Source: an uncultured Pelagibacteraceae bacterium | Lineage (GTDB): Bacteria; Pseudomonadota; Alphaproteobacteria; Pelagibacterales; Pelagibacteraceae | DNA: 64,000 bases | Reading direction: 5' to 3' | NCBI GenBank assembly: GCA_902587515.1 | Contig: CACILM010000001.1 | Coordinates: 1-64,000 of the forward strand | In this document: positions 17,246 to 25,570 of the stretch, piece by piece | Position numbering within the stretch: the stretch's first letter is position 1 | How the letters are laid out: each line of letters starts with the position of its first letter | The notes under the pieces: generated by a model | Databases searched by the model: none | What the model was told of the DNA's origin: nothing | The model's input: the letters and a program-made list of their open reading frames with translations, nothing else | Program-made: the position numbers and the translations under genes

Positions 17246-18295
17246 CTATTCTACTCTAAAGGAAGAGTTTTTCATGAGGTCGAAAATTGTAGTTACGAAA
17301 CCAGATTTATGCTTTTGGTTATGCATGTAGTTTTCTTCAAAGGATTTGATATTTTTAGGAGATGGTAAAAGCATATATTCAAGCTTTTTATTTTTTGTAA
17401 CTAATTTTTGCTTAACAAGATATTTTAATTTTCTAATTACTGTAGCTCTTGGAATATTTGAAATTTCAGATATAGAAGATGCATTTATTCCATTTTTAGG
17501 AGTATGTCTTAAAAGATGCAAATATAAGTCTGCATAAGTTCTGGGATCCTCTACAACTCTATTTTTTACTTGTTTTGAATAATCGGTAAATTGAGAAATA
17601 CCTATTGCGCCCCATACATTCCACGTTTCTAAATCACCATAAAAAGATCTATGCCTGACTAAAAATGGAATTTGGAGCCTAAACCAATGTTGCCAGCATA
17701 TTGTAAAATATTTATCAATAAATGCTTCTATTTCTTCTTTTGAAAATGCTCTACCAAACCAAGATTCTTTTGAGAGAATTTGACTAGTCTTTTCTAAAAA
17801 ACTAGCCATGAATCTTTTTGAATTAGCTGGTCTTTGAAGTTCTGTTATCTTTCTATTGAAGAAAATTGATTTTCCTTTTCTATATATAATATTTTGATTT
17901 TGTAAAAAATTTACTTTTCTTCTTATAGTTTCCTTCGGAATATTTAATTCTTTTGAAATTTCAATTAAGTTAATTTTATCAATCAAAAGTTCATTTTTTT
18001 CATAAAATTCTATATAGGACAAATACTGAAAACGATCTGAATATTTTTGAAATACAGTGTTAATTAGATAAACTAAAATTAAGTAACTATCATAATCTTT
18101 AAAGGTATTATAAGCATTGTTGCACCATGCTTGCTGCAATTTAAACCACAAAGTTACCGTTTTATTAGAATGACTGGATAAAACATCGTAAACCTCATCT
18201 GCATTTATTGTATTAAAAATTTTGTTTTCAAAAGATGGTTTCTTCTTTAAAGGCTCGAAAATGTTTACAGTTTTTAAATCTATTGGTTTAGACAT
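17246..18295 (-). CDS. Uncharacterised protein with two related winged-helix halves
   Basis: Not a family I recognise. The 349-residue protein consists of two similar units. Each has a Trp-Phe-x-Leu-Gln helix (WFKLQ at 50-54, WFRLQ at 204-208) followed about 60 residues later by a MarR-like winged helix: SKELNIPKETIRRKVNFLQ (114-132) and ISEISNIPRATVIRKLKYL (275-293), both followed by a basic beta wing. This suggests an internal duplication and DNA binding as a pseudo-dimer. It abuts an upstream small membrane protein gene (the start follows the stop directly) and precedes a BASS transporter gene, which it might regulate. Transcription factor is an inference from the helix-turn-helix pattern. 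Confidence 0.7.
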   Translation of the reverse strand: MSKPIDLKTVNIFEPLKKKPSFENKIFNTINADEVYDVLSSHSNKTVTLWFKLQQAWCNNAYNTFKDYDSYLILVYLINTVFQKYSDRFQYLSYIEFYEKNELLIDKINLIEISKELNIPKETIRRKVNFLQNQNIIYRKGKSIFFNRKITELQRPANSKRFMASFLEKTSQILSKESWFGRAFSKEEIEAFIDKYFTICWQHWFRLQIPFLVRHRSFYGDLETWNVWGAIGISQFTDYSKQVKNRVVEDPRTYADLYLHLLRHTPKNGINASSISEISNIPRATVIRKLKYLVKQKLVTKNKKLEYMLLPSPKNIKSFEENYMHNQKHKSGFVTTIFDLMKNSSFRVE

Positions 18296-18481
18296 TTATT
18301 TTTTCCACGTTACACTTTGATTAATTAAAATAGCCATCAAAATCCAAATAATAAATGTTCCTTCCGGTGAAAACCCGTAATCAGCACCAAACATTCCTGC
18401 AACTATAACGATTGAATAAATGGCAACTGTAGATAATAATAAACTTGCCAGATACCTTAGGATTGTGCATTTTAAATTCAT
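18296..18481 (-). CDS. Small two-helix membrane protein, uncharacterised
   Basis: A 61-residue protein with two hydrophobic stretches (about 10-30 and 42-56) separated by a short loop containing GADYGFSPEGTF. Its stop is directly followed by the start of the winged-helix protein gene, which suggests co-translation. Its ATG (18481-18479) overlaps the ATG of the divergent YqaA-like gene inside one CATG. No family is recognised; it is judged real from its membrane-protein character and tight packing. An alternative is that it is a shadow, which conservation would settle. Confidence 0.6.
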   Translation of the reverse strand: MNLKCTILRYLASLLLSTVAIYSIVIVAGMFGADYGFSPEGTFIIWILMAILINQSVTWKK

Positions 18482-19079
18482 GATTTTAAAAAAATTATAC
18501 GATAGATGCGTTGAGCTTGCTAGACATAAATTTTCAAAGCCTTTATTAGGTTTTGTAGCATTTATCGAAAGTTTCTTTTTTCCAGTTCCACCTGACTTAA
18601 TGATTGTTCCAATGGTAGTGGCAAAGAGAGAGGATTATTTTAGGATATTTCTTATCGCTACGACTGGCTCTGTTTTAGGTGGGTTGTTTGGATATATGCT
18701 TGGAGTTTTCTTTTTAGATGCCTCAATGGTCATTATTGAATTTTATGGTTACGAGGAAAAAGTTTTTGAGATGCAAGATAAGATGTCTACAAAAGGTGGT
18801 TTTTTGGCATGGCTTGGAATTATGTTTTTAGCTGGCTTTACCCCGCTTCCTTTTAAAGTTTTTACCATTACGAGTGGGGTGATCGCCTATAATCTTCCAG
18901 TATTTTTCTTTATATGTTTATTTACTAGAGGGCTAAGATTTTTCTTAGTTTCATATTTAACATTTATTTTTGGTAAAAAATTTGGTGATTTCATCGAGAA
19001 AAGAGGTGCACTATGGTTTACATTAACTGGAATTTTTATTGTGGTTTTAGCCATCGTCCTTTATATAATTTTCACCTAA
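18480..19079 (+). CDS. YqaA-family (SNARE-associated/DedA-like) membrane protein
   Basis: A 199-residue inner-membrane protein of the YqaA branch of the DedA/VTT superfamily, whose members are implicated in lipid flipping and envelope homeostasis. Motifs are FVAFIESFFFPVPPDLMIVP near the N-terminus and FTPLPFKVFTITSGV in the middle, the two re-entrant helix regions of VTT domains. ATG 18480 is chosen because MILKKLYDRCVELA aligns with the usual family N-terminus; an ATG at 18420 would add 20 residues encoded opposite the small membrane protein. Followed by dsbB with a TAATG overlap. Confidence 0.85.
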   Translation: MILKKLYDRCVELARHKFSKPLLGFVAFIESFFFPVPPDLMIVPMVVAKREDYFRIFLIATTGSVLGGLFGYMLGVFFLDASMVIIEFYGYEEKVFEMQDKMSTKGGFLAWLGIMFLAGFTPLPFKVFTITSGVIAYNLPVFFFICLFTRGLRFFLVSYLTFIFGKKFGDFIEKRGALWFTLTGIFIVVLAIVLYIIFT

Positions 19080-19561
19080 TGTTGAGTAACAATAAGTTAG
19101 TTTTAAACAGTATATTAGCCTTTAGTTTTTTATCTTTGGCTATAGCTTATTTCATTCAATACATATTAGGACATGAACCTTGTAATTTGTGTCTAATTGA
19201 GAGAATTCCTTATTTAGCGTCTCTAATACTTATTTCGTTAATATTTATAATAAATAAATTTGAAAAATTAATTGCTAGTATTGTGCTATTGTTTTTTATT
19301 TTTGGTTCCGTAGTTTCTTTTTACCATGTAGGGATCGAACAAGGATTTTTTAGTGAGTCTTTGGTGTGCGATTTGGGTTCGTCTAATGTAAACATGTCTA
19401 AAGAAGATTTATTAAAACAACTTCAGAATAAAACTCCAATAAGCTGTAAAGACGTGACTTTTAGGTTTTTTGGACTTTCTCTTGCTACAATAAATACAGT
19501 TATATCGATACTGCTAAGTGGTATTATGATTAAAGTAATTAAAAATTATGGAAAAAACTAA
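19079..19561 (+). CDS. dsbB: DsbB-family disulfide bond formation protein
   Basis: Inner-membrane oxidase that passes electrons from periplasmic DsbA to ubiquinone. The 160-residue protein has four hydrophobic segments, the first periplasmic cysteine pair in HEPCNLCLIERIPY (Cys35, Cys38) and a second pair at Cys97 and Cys123 in the second periplasmic loop. ATG 19079 overlaps the upstream stop (TAATG); an earlier in-frame ATG at 19013 lies within the YqaA-like gene and would add an unrelated, non-hydrophobic segment. It overlaps coq7 by 14 bases. No dsbA is in the window. Confidence 0.88.
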   Translation: MLSNNKLVLNSILAFSFLSLAIAYFIQYILGHEPCNLCLIERIPYLASLILISLIFIINKFEKLIASIVLLFFIFGSVVSFYHVGIEQGFFSESLVCDLGSSNVNMSKEDLLKQLQNKTPISCKDVTFRFFGLSLATINTVISILLSGIMIKVIKNYGKN

Positions 19562-20081
19562 TAAAAAAACTTTAGAAGAAATTATAAGAGTAGACCATGC
19601 TGGAGAACGTGGTGCTATTAAAATTTACGAAGGTCAGCTACTTGCTCTAAAAACTTTCAAACAAAACGCTTCTTTAAAAAGAAAAATTGAAGAAATGAAG
19701 GAGCACGAAAGAGAGCATTACGAATACTTTGATAACGAAATTAAAAAGAGAAATATACAGCCAACTAAACTTTTACCTCTTTGGGATTTAATGGGAGTTA
19801 CTTTAGGTTTTGGAACCGCGATGCTCGGTGAGAAAGCGGCTATGTTATGTACTGCCTCTGTAGAAGAAGTAATAGATGGTCATTACAAAGATCAGACTTA
19901 CAAGCTTGGAAAAGATGAAGAAGAGTTAAAAAAAAAAATTATAAAGTTTAGACAAGATGAACTTGATCATAAAGATATAGCTTATGACAATGGTGCAACA
20001 AAAAAAGGTTTATTTGGGGTGCTAGATAAAGTTATCAAAACCTCATCAAGAATTGCTATTACAATTTCTGAAAAAATTTAA
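19548..20081 (+). CDS. coq7: Demethoxyubiquinone hydroxylase Coq7
   Basis: Di-iron oxygenase catalysing the late hydroxylation in ubiquinone biosynthesis. The 177-residue protein carries the two ferritin-like iron motifs: RVDHAGERGAIKIYEGQ with a following EHEREH, and EEVIDGHY with QDELDHKD. It is translationally coupled to dsbB, which donates electrons to quinone, a sensible pairing. Its stop abuts that of the convergent HNH gene with no bases between. Confidence 0.93.
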   Translation: MEKTNKKTLEEIIRVDHAGERGAIKIYEGQLLALKTFKQNASLKRKIEEMKEHEREHYEYFDNEIKKRNIQPTKLLPLWDLMGVTLGFGTAMLGEKAAMLCTASVEEVIDGHYKDQTYKLGKDEEELKKKIIKFRQDELDHKDIAYDNGATKKGLFGVLDKVIKTSSRIAITISEKI

Positions 20082-20651
20082 TTACGGTTCTAATTCGATA
20101 TCCCAATAAAGGTAATCCATCCAGCTTTCGTGTAAAAAGTTTGGTGGGAAGTTTCTTCCATTTCTGTGTAGATCTTCCACAGTTGGGGCGTAAGGTTTAT
20201 TAGTTAATTTTAAGTCACAGTCCTTATAAAGTTTTCCACCTTTTTTAACATTACAACTTGAGCAGGCCGTAACTACATTGTTCCAATCAGTTAGACCACC
20301 TTTAGATTTTGGAAGAAGATGATCAAAAGTTAAATCTTTTTTATCTCCACAATATTGACAAGTAAACTTATCCCTTAAAAAAACATTAAATCTTGTGAAG
20401 TTTGGATTTTTCGATGGTTGAATAAAATTTTTTAAAGCTATTACACTCGGTAGATTCATCTCAAAAGATGGACTTCGAATTTTTCGTTTGTAATTTGAAA
20501 CGATGCTTACTCTATCTAAAAAAACTGATTTAACTGCATCTTGCCAACACCAAATAGAAAGCGGATAATAACTCAAAGGTCTAAAATCAGCATTGAGAAC
20601 TAATGCTGGACATTTTTCTAAAGGAACTTTGTCTGCAGAAGAAATAATCAT
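20082..20651 (-). CDS. HNH endonuclease-domain protein
   Basis: A 189-residue protein with a central HNH (McrA-like) nuclease domain: zinc-knuckle cysteines in FTCQYCGDKKDLTFDHLLP and ACSSCNVKKGG, catalytic His in FDHLLPKSKGG. The N-terminal VLNADFRPLSYYPLSIWCW is typical of a stand-alone HNH family that is widespread in alphaproteobacteria and other bacteria. Its role is unclear; there is no methylase or phage context, so restriction or homing is unlikely. Confidence 0.85.
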   Translation of the reverse strand: MIISSADKVPLEKCPALVLNADFRPLSYYPLSIWCWQDAVKSVFLDRVSIVSNYKRKIRSPSFEMNLPSVIALKNFIQPSKNPNFTRFNVFLRDKFTCQYCGDKKDLTFDHLLPKSKGGLTDWNNVVTACSSCNVKKGGKLYKDCDLKLTNKPYAPTVEDLHRNGRNFPPNFLHESWMDYLYWDIELEP

Positions 20652-20712
20652 ACTTAAAGCTAACTGATAAGAAAAATTTTATCAAGTTATAATTATGTAA
20701 CAGTCAAAATAG

Positions 20713-21369
20713 TTATAAATCAAAATGTTTTTTAATGAATTGTAGACCCAAACTTGACCCTTCGGTAGGTATACGATGTTCACAGTGTTTAAATATTTTT
20801 GTTTCAATTTCGTAATTATTTTTTCCAAAAAATTCTTTAGCTTCAAGCAGTGATTCTATAGGAACAACTTGATCAAGATCTCCATGCATTAAGATAATAT
20901 TGGGTCGGGATACTATATTTTTAGACAGATGTTCTGTACTTATAATTCTCCCAGAATATCCAACAATAGAATTTACAGTGTCTTTTCTCTTTATTCCAGT
21001 TTGTAAAGTTATCATACAACCCTGGCTAAAACCTCCAATAATAATATCATTAGCTTTCAAATCATATTTTTCCTTAACTTCATCTATTAATTTATTAAGT
21101 TTGTTCTCAGCTACCAAAGATTTTGATAAAATTTGTTCTGGGCTTTGATCCATTAAGTCAAACCATTGAAATCCCGTTGGGCTTGCTGCACATTTTTCAG
21201 GAGCGTCTGGACAAATTATAATAGTGTCTGGCAGGTGTGCTCTCCAATAACTGGCTAAAATTGAAATATCTTTTCCATCTCCACCATAACCGTGGCAAAG
21301 AATTACTGCATTCTTTGGTTTTTCTTTAGAAAGTGGCTCTAAAATAATTGTATTTAATGAAAAGGTCAT
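20713..21369 (-). CDS. Alpha/beta-hydrolase, phospholipase/carboxylesterase family
   Basis: A cytoplasmic serine hydrolase of 218 residues in the YpfH/acyl-protein-thioesterase-like family. The oxyanion region is ILCHGYGGDGKD, the nucleophile elbow GGFSQGC (Ser115), and the acid and His follow in MHGDLDQVVP and KHCEHRIP. Substrates are probably small carboxyl esters; physiological role unknown. It is transcribed away from the HIG1 gene, with only 15 bases between the two starts. Confidence 0.85.
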   Translation of the reverse strand: MTFSLNTIILEPLSKEKPKNAVILCHGYGGDGKDISILASYWRAHLPDTIIICPDAPEKCAASPTGFQWFDLMDQSPEQILSKSLVAENKLNKLIDEVKEKYDLKANDIIIGGFSQGCMITLQTGIKRKDTVNSIVGYSGRIISTEHLSKNIVSRPNIILMHGDLDQVVPIESLLEAKEFFGKNNYEIETKIFKHCEHRIPTEGSSLGLQFIKKHFDL

Positions 21370-21384
21370 ATAGATAAAATACCA

Positions 21385-21585
21385 ATGTCAGAATTTTTAT
21401 TTAACTTTATAGGTTTCACTTTATTAGGTGCAGTTGCAATAGTTTTAATAATGGGTATTTATACTTTATTTAAAGGTGGAAGTACTAGTAAAAAATATTC
21501 AAATAAACTTATGCAGTTAAGAGTATTGTTGCAATTTATTGCAATAATAGTTTTAGTTTTGCTTGCTTATTTTTTTAAAGACTAA
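21385..21585 (+). CDS. HIG1-domain twin transmembrane protein
   Basis: A 66-residue protein with two transmembrane helices (about 8-28 and 45-63) joined by a basic loop, with the family pattern NKLMQLRVLLQFIAI at the second helix. This matches the HIG1 (hypoxia-induced gene 1) domain common in alphaproteobacteria; in mitochondria such proteins associate with respiratory supercomplexes. Bacterial function is not established. Its stop overlaps that of the convergent TlpA gene by four bases. Confidence 0.82.
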   Translation: MSEFLFNFIGFTLLGAVAIVLIMGIYTLFKGGSTSKKYSNKLMQLRVLLQFIAIIVLVLLAYFFKD

Positions 21586-22109
21586 ATATATTTTCTTAAA
21601 AAGTTAATAAATTCATCACTGGCAAAATCAATTTCTCCAATCACTTTACCGAATTCTTTACCTTCTTTATTAATTAATATGCTTGTAGGTAAGCCTCTTA
21701 ATTTAAACCCTTTGACTAATCTCAATTCAGGATCGTAGTAAGTTTTTAGATCTTTTACTCCTATATCTCTAAAAAATTTATCTACTTTTATATTATTTGG
21801 TTTTTCCATATTTACAGCAAAGATATCAATTTCTGGTAATTTGACACCTAGTTTTTCTAAAGATGGCATTTCCTTTCGACACGGTGCACACCATGTGGCC
21901 CAAAAATTAATTATCATGATCTTGCCTCTTTTGTTCATTAAATCAACGTCTTGAAGATTTGAGTCTTTAAATTTTAGTTCGCTAATAGTTTGAGGTTTTT
22001 CGTAAATAATAACGTTTTTTGAAAAATCTTCTGCTCCAATAAGATTTTGGCTAATAAGAGATAGAACTATTATGTGAATATAGATTTTAAAAGATTTACT
22101 AATTTTCAT
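21582..22109 (-). CDS. TlpA-like periplasmic thiol-disulfide reductase
   Basis: A secreted or membrane-anchored thioredoxin-fold protein of 175 residues. An N-terminal hydrophobic segment (~8-25, ending near GAED) serves as signal. The active site is INFWATWCAPCRKEMP (Cys74, Cys77) and the cis-proline motif is RGLPTSIL. TlpA/ResA proteins reduce periplasmic disulfides, often for cytochrome c or oxidase assembly; no such genes are adjacent. The gene diverges from argH, with 30 bases between the starts. Confidence 0.87.
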   Translation of the reverse strand: MKISKSFKIYIHIIVLSLISQNLIGAEDFSKNVIIYEKPQTISELKFKDSNLQDVDLMNKRGKIMIINFWATWCAPCRKEMPSLEKLGVKLPEIDIFAVNMEKPNNIKVDKFFRDIGVKDLKTYYDPELRLVKGFKLRGLPTSILINKEGKEFGKVIGEIDFASDEFINFLRKYI

Positions 22110-22139
22110 ATTAATTTAAATTGTAAATAACATAGTAAA

Positions 22140-23522
22140 ATGAAAAATAAAACTGTTTGGGCGAATAGACTGAAGGGAAAGACGTCATTTTCTTTTCAAA
22201 AAATAGGCTCATCTATAGATATAGATAAAAGACTATATGAGCAAGATATAGCTGCGTCTATTGTACATGCCAAAATGCTCGTTAAACAAAAGATTATTAC
22301 TGGCAAAGAAGGATCTAAAATTATCAATGGACTTAAAAAGATTAAGTCACAAATTGATAAAGGAAAGTTTAAATTCCAAGAAAAATTTGAAGATATACAT
22401 TTGAATATAGAAAAAAAATTATTTGAATTAATTGGCCCTTCAGCGGGCTTTTTGCACACAGCGAGATCGAGAAATGATCAAGTTGTTACAGATTTTAAAT
22501 TATGGATTAAAAAATCATCAAAAGAGACTATAGGTAACATTAGTTCTTTAATGAAGGCTTTGATCAAAAAAGCAGAGAAAAATATTGATACTGTAATGCC
22601 TGGTTTAACGCATCTTAAAAATGCTCAACCTATTTCATTTGCGCATTATCTTCTCTCTTATTTTGAAATGTTAAAAAGAGACATAAAAAGATTTGAAAAT
22701 AATATAGAACTTTTAGATGAGTGCCCGTTAGGTTCAGCTGCACTTGCGGGCACATCTTACAATATAGACAGAAATTATACCTCAAGAAAACTCGGTTTTA
22801 AGAAACCAACCGATAATTCAATAGACTCTGTTGCTGACAGAGATTTTGCAGTAGATTTTTTATATGCTTCTGCTTTAAGTGCAATGCATCTATCTAGATT
22901 AGCTGAAGATTTAATAATTTTTAATTCAAATGCATTTAATTTGATTTCATTTGATGACAGTATGTTAACTGGCTCATCAATTATGCCACAAAAGAAAAAT
23001 CCTGACCCTGCTGAACTAATCAGAGGTAGAGTTGGTTTGAACTATGGAAATTTAAATTCAATGCTTACTATAATGAAAGGGCTTCCAATGTCATATTTCA
23101 AGGATCTTCAAGATGATAAAAAACTTGTCTTTGATGGATTTGATGCGTTGAATGATTCATTGGTTTTGAGTCTTGAGTTAGTGAATTCAATAAAACCGAA
23201 TAAAAAAAATATGCTAGAAATGGCTAATGAAGGTTTTACAACAGCTACTGATTTTGCTGATTATTTAGTTAAAGAAAAAAAGCTTACTTTTAGAGAGTCT
23301 TATGCGGTTGCAACAAAATTAGTGAATTACGCCGAAAAGAAAAATAAATTGTTATCTGAATTATCTTTACAAGAAATAATGAAAATTTACAAAAATTTAG
23401 ATAAAAGTGTATTAAAAATATTTAATGTTAATAATTCTATGAACTCAAAAAGATCCCATGGAGGAACTTCTACTGCAAATGTTAAAGCAATGATTAAAAA
23501 ATATAAAAAGGAAGTAAAATGA
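22140..23522 (+). CDS. argH: Argininosuccinate lyase
   Basis: Last step of arginine biosynthesis: splits argininosuccinate into arginine and fumarate. The 460-residue length is normal and the fumarase/ASL signature GSSIMPQKKNPDPAELIRG is intact, as are HTARSRNDQVVTD and the catalytic His in LTHLKNAQP. Its TGA overlaps the ATG of the small lipoprotein gene lptM (ATGA at 23519-23522), and lysA and plsC follow, forming one transcription unit. Confidence 0.96.
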   Translation: MKNKTVWANRLKGKTSFSFQKIGSSIDIDKRLYEQDIAASIVHAKMLVKQKIITGKEGSKIINGLKKIKSQIDKGKFKFQEKFEDIHLNIEKKLFELIGPSAGFLHTARSRNDQVVTDFKLWIKKSSKETIGNISSLMKALIKKAEKNIDTVMPGLTHLKNAQPISFAHYLLSYFEMLKRDIKRFENNIELLDECPLGSAALAGTSYNIDRNYTSRKLGFKKPTDNSIDSVADRDFAVDFLYASALSAMHLSRLAEDLIIFNSNAFNLISFDDSMLTGSSIMPQKKNPDPAELIRGRVGLNYGNLNSMLTIMKGLPMSYFKDLQDDKKLVFDGFDALNDSLVLSLELVNSIKPNKKNMLEMANEGFTTATDFADYLVKEKKLTFRESYAVATKLVNYAEKKNKLLSELSLQEIMKIYKNLDKSVLKIFNVNNSMNSKRSHGGTSTANVKAMIKKYKKEVK

Positions 23523-23629
23523 AAATATTGGTATTTATTTGTATAATAATTTTAACTCTACCTGGATGTGGAAAGAAATCTGAGCCAAAATATCAAGGAA
23601 AATTTAATCATATACAAATAATTTTATAA
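23519..23629 (+). CDS. lptM: LptM-like small lipoprotein
   Basis: A 36-codon gene between argH and lysA. The product starts MKILVFICIIILTLPGCG: a basic N-end, hydrophobic core and lipobox LPGC with lipidated Cys17, then a short Lys/Pro-containing tail ending at TAA 23627-23629. In many proteobacteria a tiny lipoprotein (LptM, formerly YifL) precedes lysA or dapF; E. coli LptM helps maturation of the LPS translocon LptD. Position, size and lipobox all fit. The start is fused to the argH stop as ATGA, so it is translationally coupled. Pro at the -2 lipobox position is slightly unusual. Confidence 0.8.
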   Translation: MKILVFICIIILTLPGCGKKSEPKYQGKFNHIQIIL

Positions 23630-23633
23630 TCTT

Positions 23634-24863
23634 ATGCAAAATTTAAGATATGTAGGTAAAAATTTATTTCTGGAGCGAGTATCTATCCAAAATTTTTTAA
23701 AGAAACATAAAACTCCTTTTTATATTTATTCTGAAAATCAAATAATTTCTAATTATTTAAATTTTGTGAAAACATTTAAAAGAACTAATCCTTTGATATG
23801 TTTTGCTGCAAAATCTAATAGCAACACAAATATTTTAAGAATTTTGGGTAAACTTGGTGCTGGAACTGATGTTGTATCTGGCGGGGAATTATTAAAAGCT
23901 CTTAAAGCAGGTATTAAACCAAAAAAAATTGTTTTTTCAGGGGTTGGTAAGTCTGAGGATGAGTTGAAAATTGCGATTAATAAAAAAATTTTACTGATCA
24001 ACTGCGAGTCTGAGAGTGAAGCAAAGTTAGTCAACTCACTGGCAAAAAAATTAAGAAAAAAAGTTTCTATTGGCTTTAGGCTAAACCCAAATGTTGATGC
24101 AAAAACACATAAAAATATATCTACCGGTAAAGCAGATAACAAGTTCGGTTTATCAATAAAAAATTTTAAGTCTTTTCTCAAAGAAATAAATAAATTTAAA
24201 AATATTAGGCTCGAAGCGCTAAGTGTTCATATAGGAAGCCAAATTTTAAACGATGGACCCTTCAAAAAGACGCTTAATGTAATGAATAAGTTAATTAAAG
24301 AATTAAAGTTAAATTTAAAATATGTTGATTTAGGTGGAGGTTTTGGAATTAATTATAGTGATAGTGAAAAGCCGTTAAATCTTAACAACTATGCAAAATT
24401 AGTAAACAATTTTGCATCAAAACTTAAATGTAAAATTATTTTTGAGCCGGGTCGATCCATAATTGGAAACACGGGCTTGCTTGTCAGCAAAGTTCAATTT
24501 GTAAAAAAAGGGCTCAATAAAAACTTTATAATTTTAGATGCGGGCATGAACGATTTTATGCGACCGGCTTTATATGACGCTTTCCACAAAATTATTCCTA
24601 TAACTAAAAATTCATCTAAAATGAAAAGTACAATAGAATTTGTAGGGCCAATATGTGAAAGCACTTGTAAATTTGGAGTTTATAGAAAATATCAAAAATT
24701 GATTGAGAATGACTTTGTGGCAATTACAAATGTTGGTGCGTATGGCTCTTCATTATCATCAAATTATAATACAAGACCTTTAATCGCTGAAATTTTAATC
24801 AATAAAAATAAATTTAAATACATTAGAAAAAAACAAAATTTACAAAAATTGATTAATTCTTAA
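23634..24863 (+). CDS. lysA: Diaminopimelate decarboxylase
   Basis: PLP enzyme of the alanine racemase fold that converts meso-diaminopimelate to lysine. The 409-residue protein shows the PLP lysine in ICFAAKSNSN, the HIGSQI motif, the glycine loop DLGGGFGI, the phosphate site EPGRSIIGN and the active-site Cys in GPICESTC. Length is normal. It begins four bases after the lptM stop and its TAA shares a base with the plsC ATG. Confidence 0.95.
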   Translation: MQNLRYVGKNLFLERVSIQNFLKKHKTPFYIYSENQIISNYLNFVKTFKRTNPLICFAAKSNSNTNILRILGKLGAGTDVVSGGELLKALKAGIKPKKIVFSGVGKSEDELKIAINKKILLINCESESEAKLVNSLAKKLRKKVSIGFRLNPNVDAKTHKNISTGKADNKFGLSIKNFKSFLKEINKFKNIRLEALSVHIGSQILNDGPFKKTLNVMNKLIKELKLNLKYVDLGGGFGINYSDSEKPLNLNNYAKLVNNFASKLKCKIIFEPGRSIIGNTGLLVSKVQFVKKGLNKNFIILDAGMNDFMRPALYDAFHKIIPITKNSSKMKSTIEFVGPICESTCKFGVYRKYQKLIENDFVAITNVGAYGSSLSSNYNTRPLIAEILINKNKFKYIRKKQNLQKLINS

Positions 24864-25570
24864 TGCAATTTATTAAATCCTTAATTTTTAATATCTTCCT
24901 ATATATGGGACTTATTTTAATTTTCATATTAGCAATACCAACATTAGTTCTTCCAGAAAAATTTACCATTTTTTTTGGAAGGTTATCAGCAAAATATATT
25001 GTTTTAATTTTAAAACTTGTAATGAATACTAAAGTAATTTTTCATGGTGAAGAAAATTTAAAAAAAGTTGATCAATTTTTTGTTGCCTCCGCCCATCAAT
25101 CAATGTTTGAAACTTTTGCATTACAAATTCCGTTAGATGGTCCAATTTTTATTTTAAAAAAAGAACTTTTGAATATCCCTTTGTTTGGTTGGTATTTAAG
25201 AAAAATTGGTTCTATAGCAATCATTAGAGAGACTACCACTAAAGAAAATTTAAATTTTTTTGATAAAATAAAAGAAAGATTAGAGAAAAATAAAAGACCA
25301 CTTTTAATATTTCCTCAGGGGACAAGAGTAAAATTAGACGAACAGCCTCCTTTTAAAAAAGGAGTTGGTCGGATATATAAAGCATTGAATTTACCCTGTA
25401 TTCCAGTTGCATTGAATACAGGACAGGTTTGGCCGAAAAATAGTTTTATGAAATTTTCAGGTGATATTCATATTTCATTTCTAGACCCTATTATGCCTGG
25501 TAAAGACAATGATGAATTTATAAAAGAAATTGAAAACAAAATTTATTCTGAAATAAAAAAATATTATTAA
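24863..25570 (+). CDS. plsC: 1-acyl-sn-glycerol-3-phosphate acyltransferase
   Basis: Makes phosphatidic acid by acylating lysophosphatidic acid at the membrane. The 235-residue protein has one N-terminal transmembrane segment (~5-28), the catalytic box in the HX4E form (HQSMFE, seen in alphaproteobacterial PlsC in place of HX4D), and the glycerol-phosphate motif IFPQGTRVK. The start shares a base with the lysA stop. Its TAA directly abuts the convergent tyrA stop. Confidence 0.9.
   Translation: MQFIKSLIFNIFLYMGLILIFILAIPTLVLPEKFTIFFGRLSAKYIVLILKLVMNTKVIFHGEENLKKVDQFFVASAHQSMFETFALQIPLDGPIFILKKELLNIPLFGWYLRKIGSIAIIRETTTKENLNFFDKIKERLEKNKRPLLIFPQGTRVKLDEQPPFKKGVGRIYKALNLPCIPVALNTGQVWPKNSFMKFSGDIHISFLDPIMPGKDNDEFIKEIENKIYSEIKKYY

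Noticed and set aside
20082-20651. Homing or restriction HNH endonuclease
   Set aside because: No intron, intein, methylase or phage context; the N-terminal part matches the stand-alone HNH family common in alphaproteobacteria.
23753-24181. 142-codon minus-strand frame opposite lysA
   Set aside because: Lies wholly inside a well-conserved gene, and its composition (Phe/Ser/Leu-rich) is that of an antisense shadow of Lys/Glu-rich coding.
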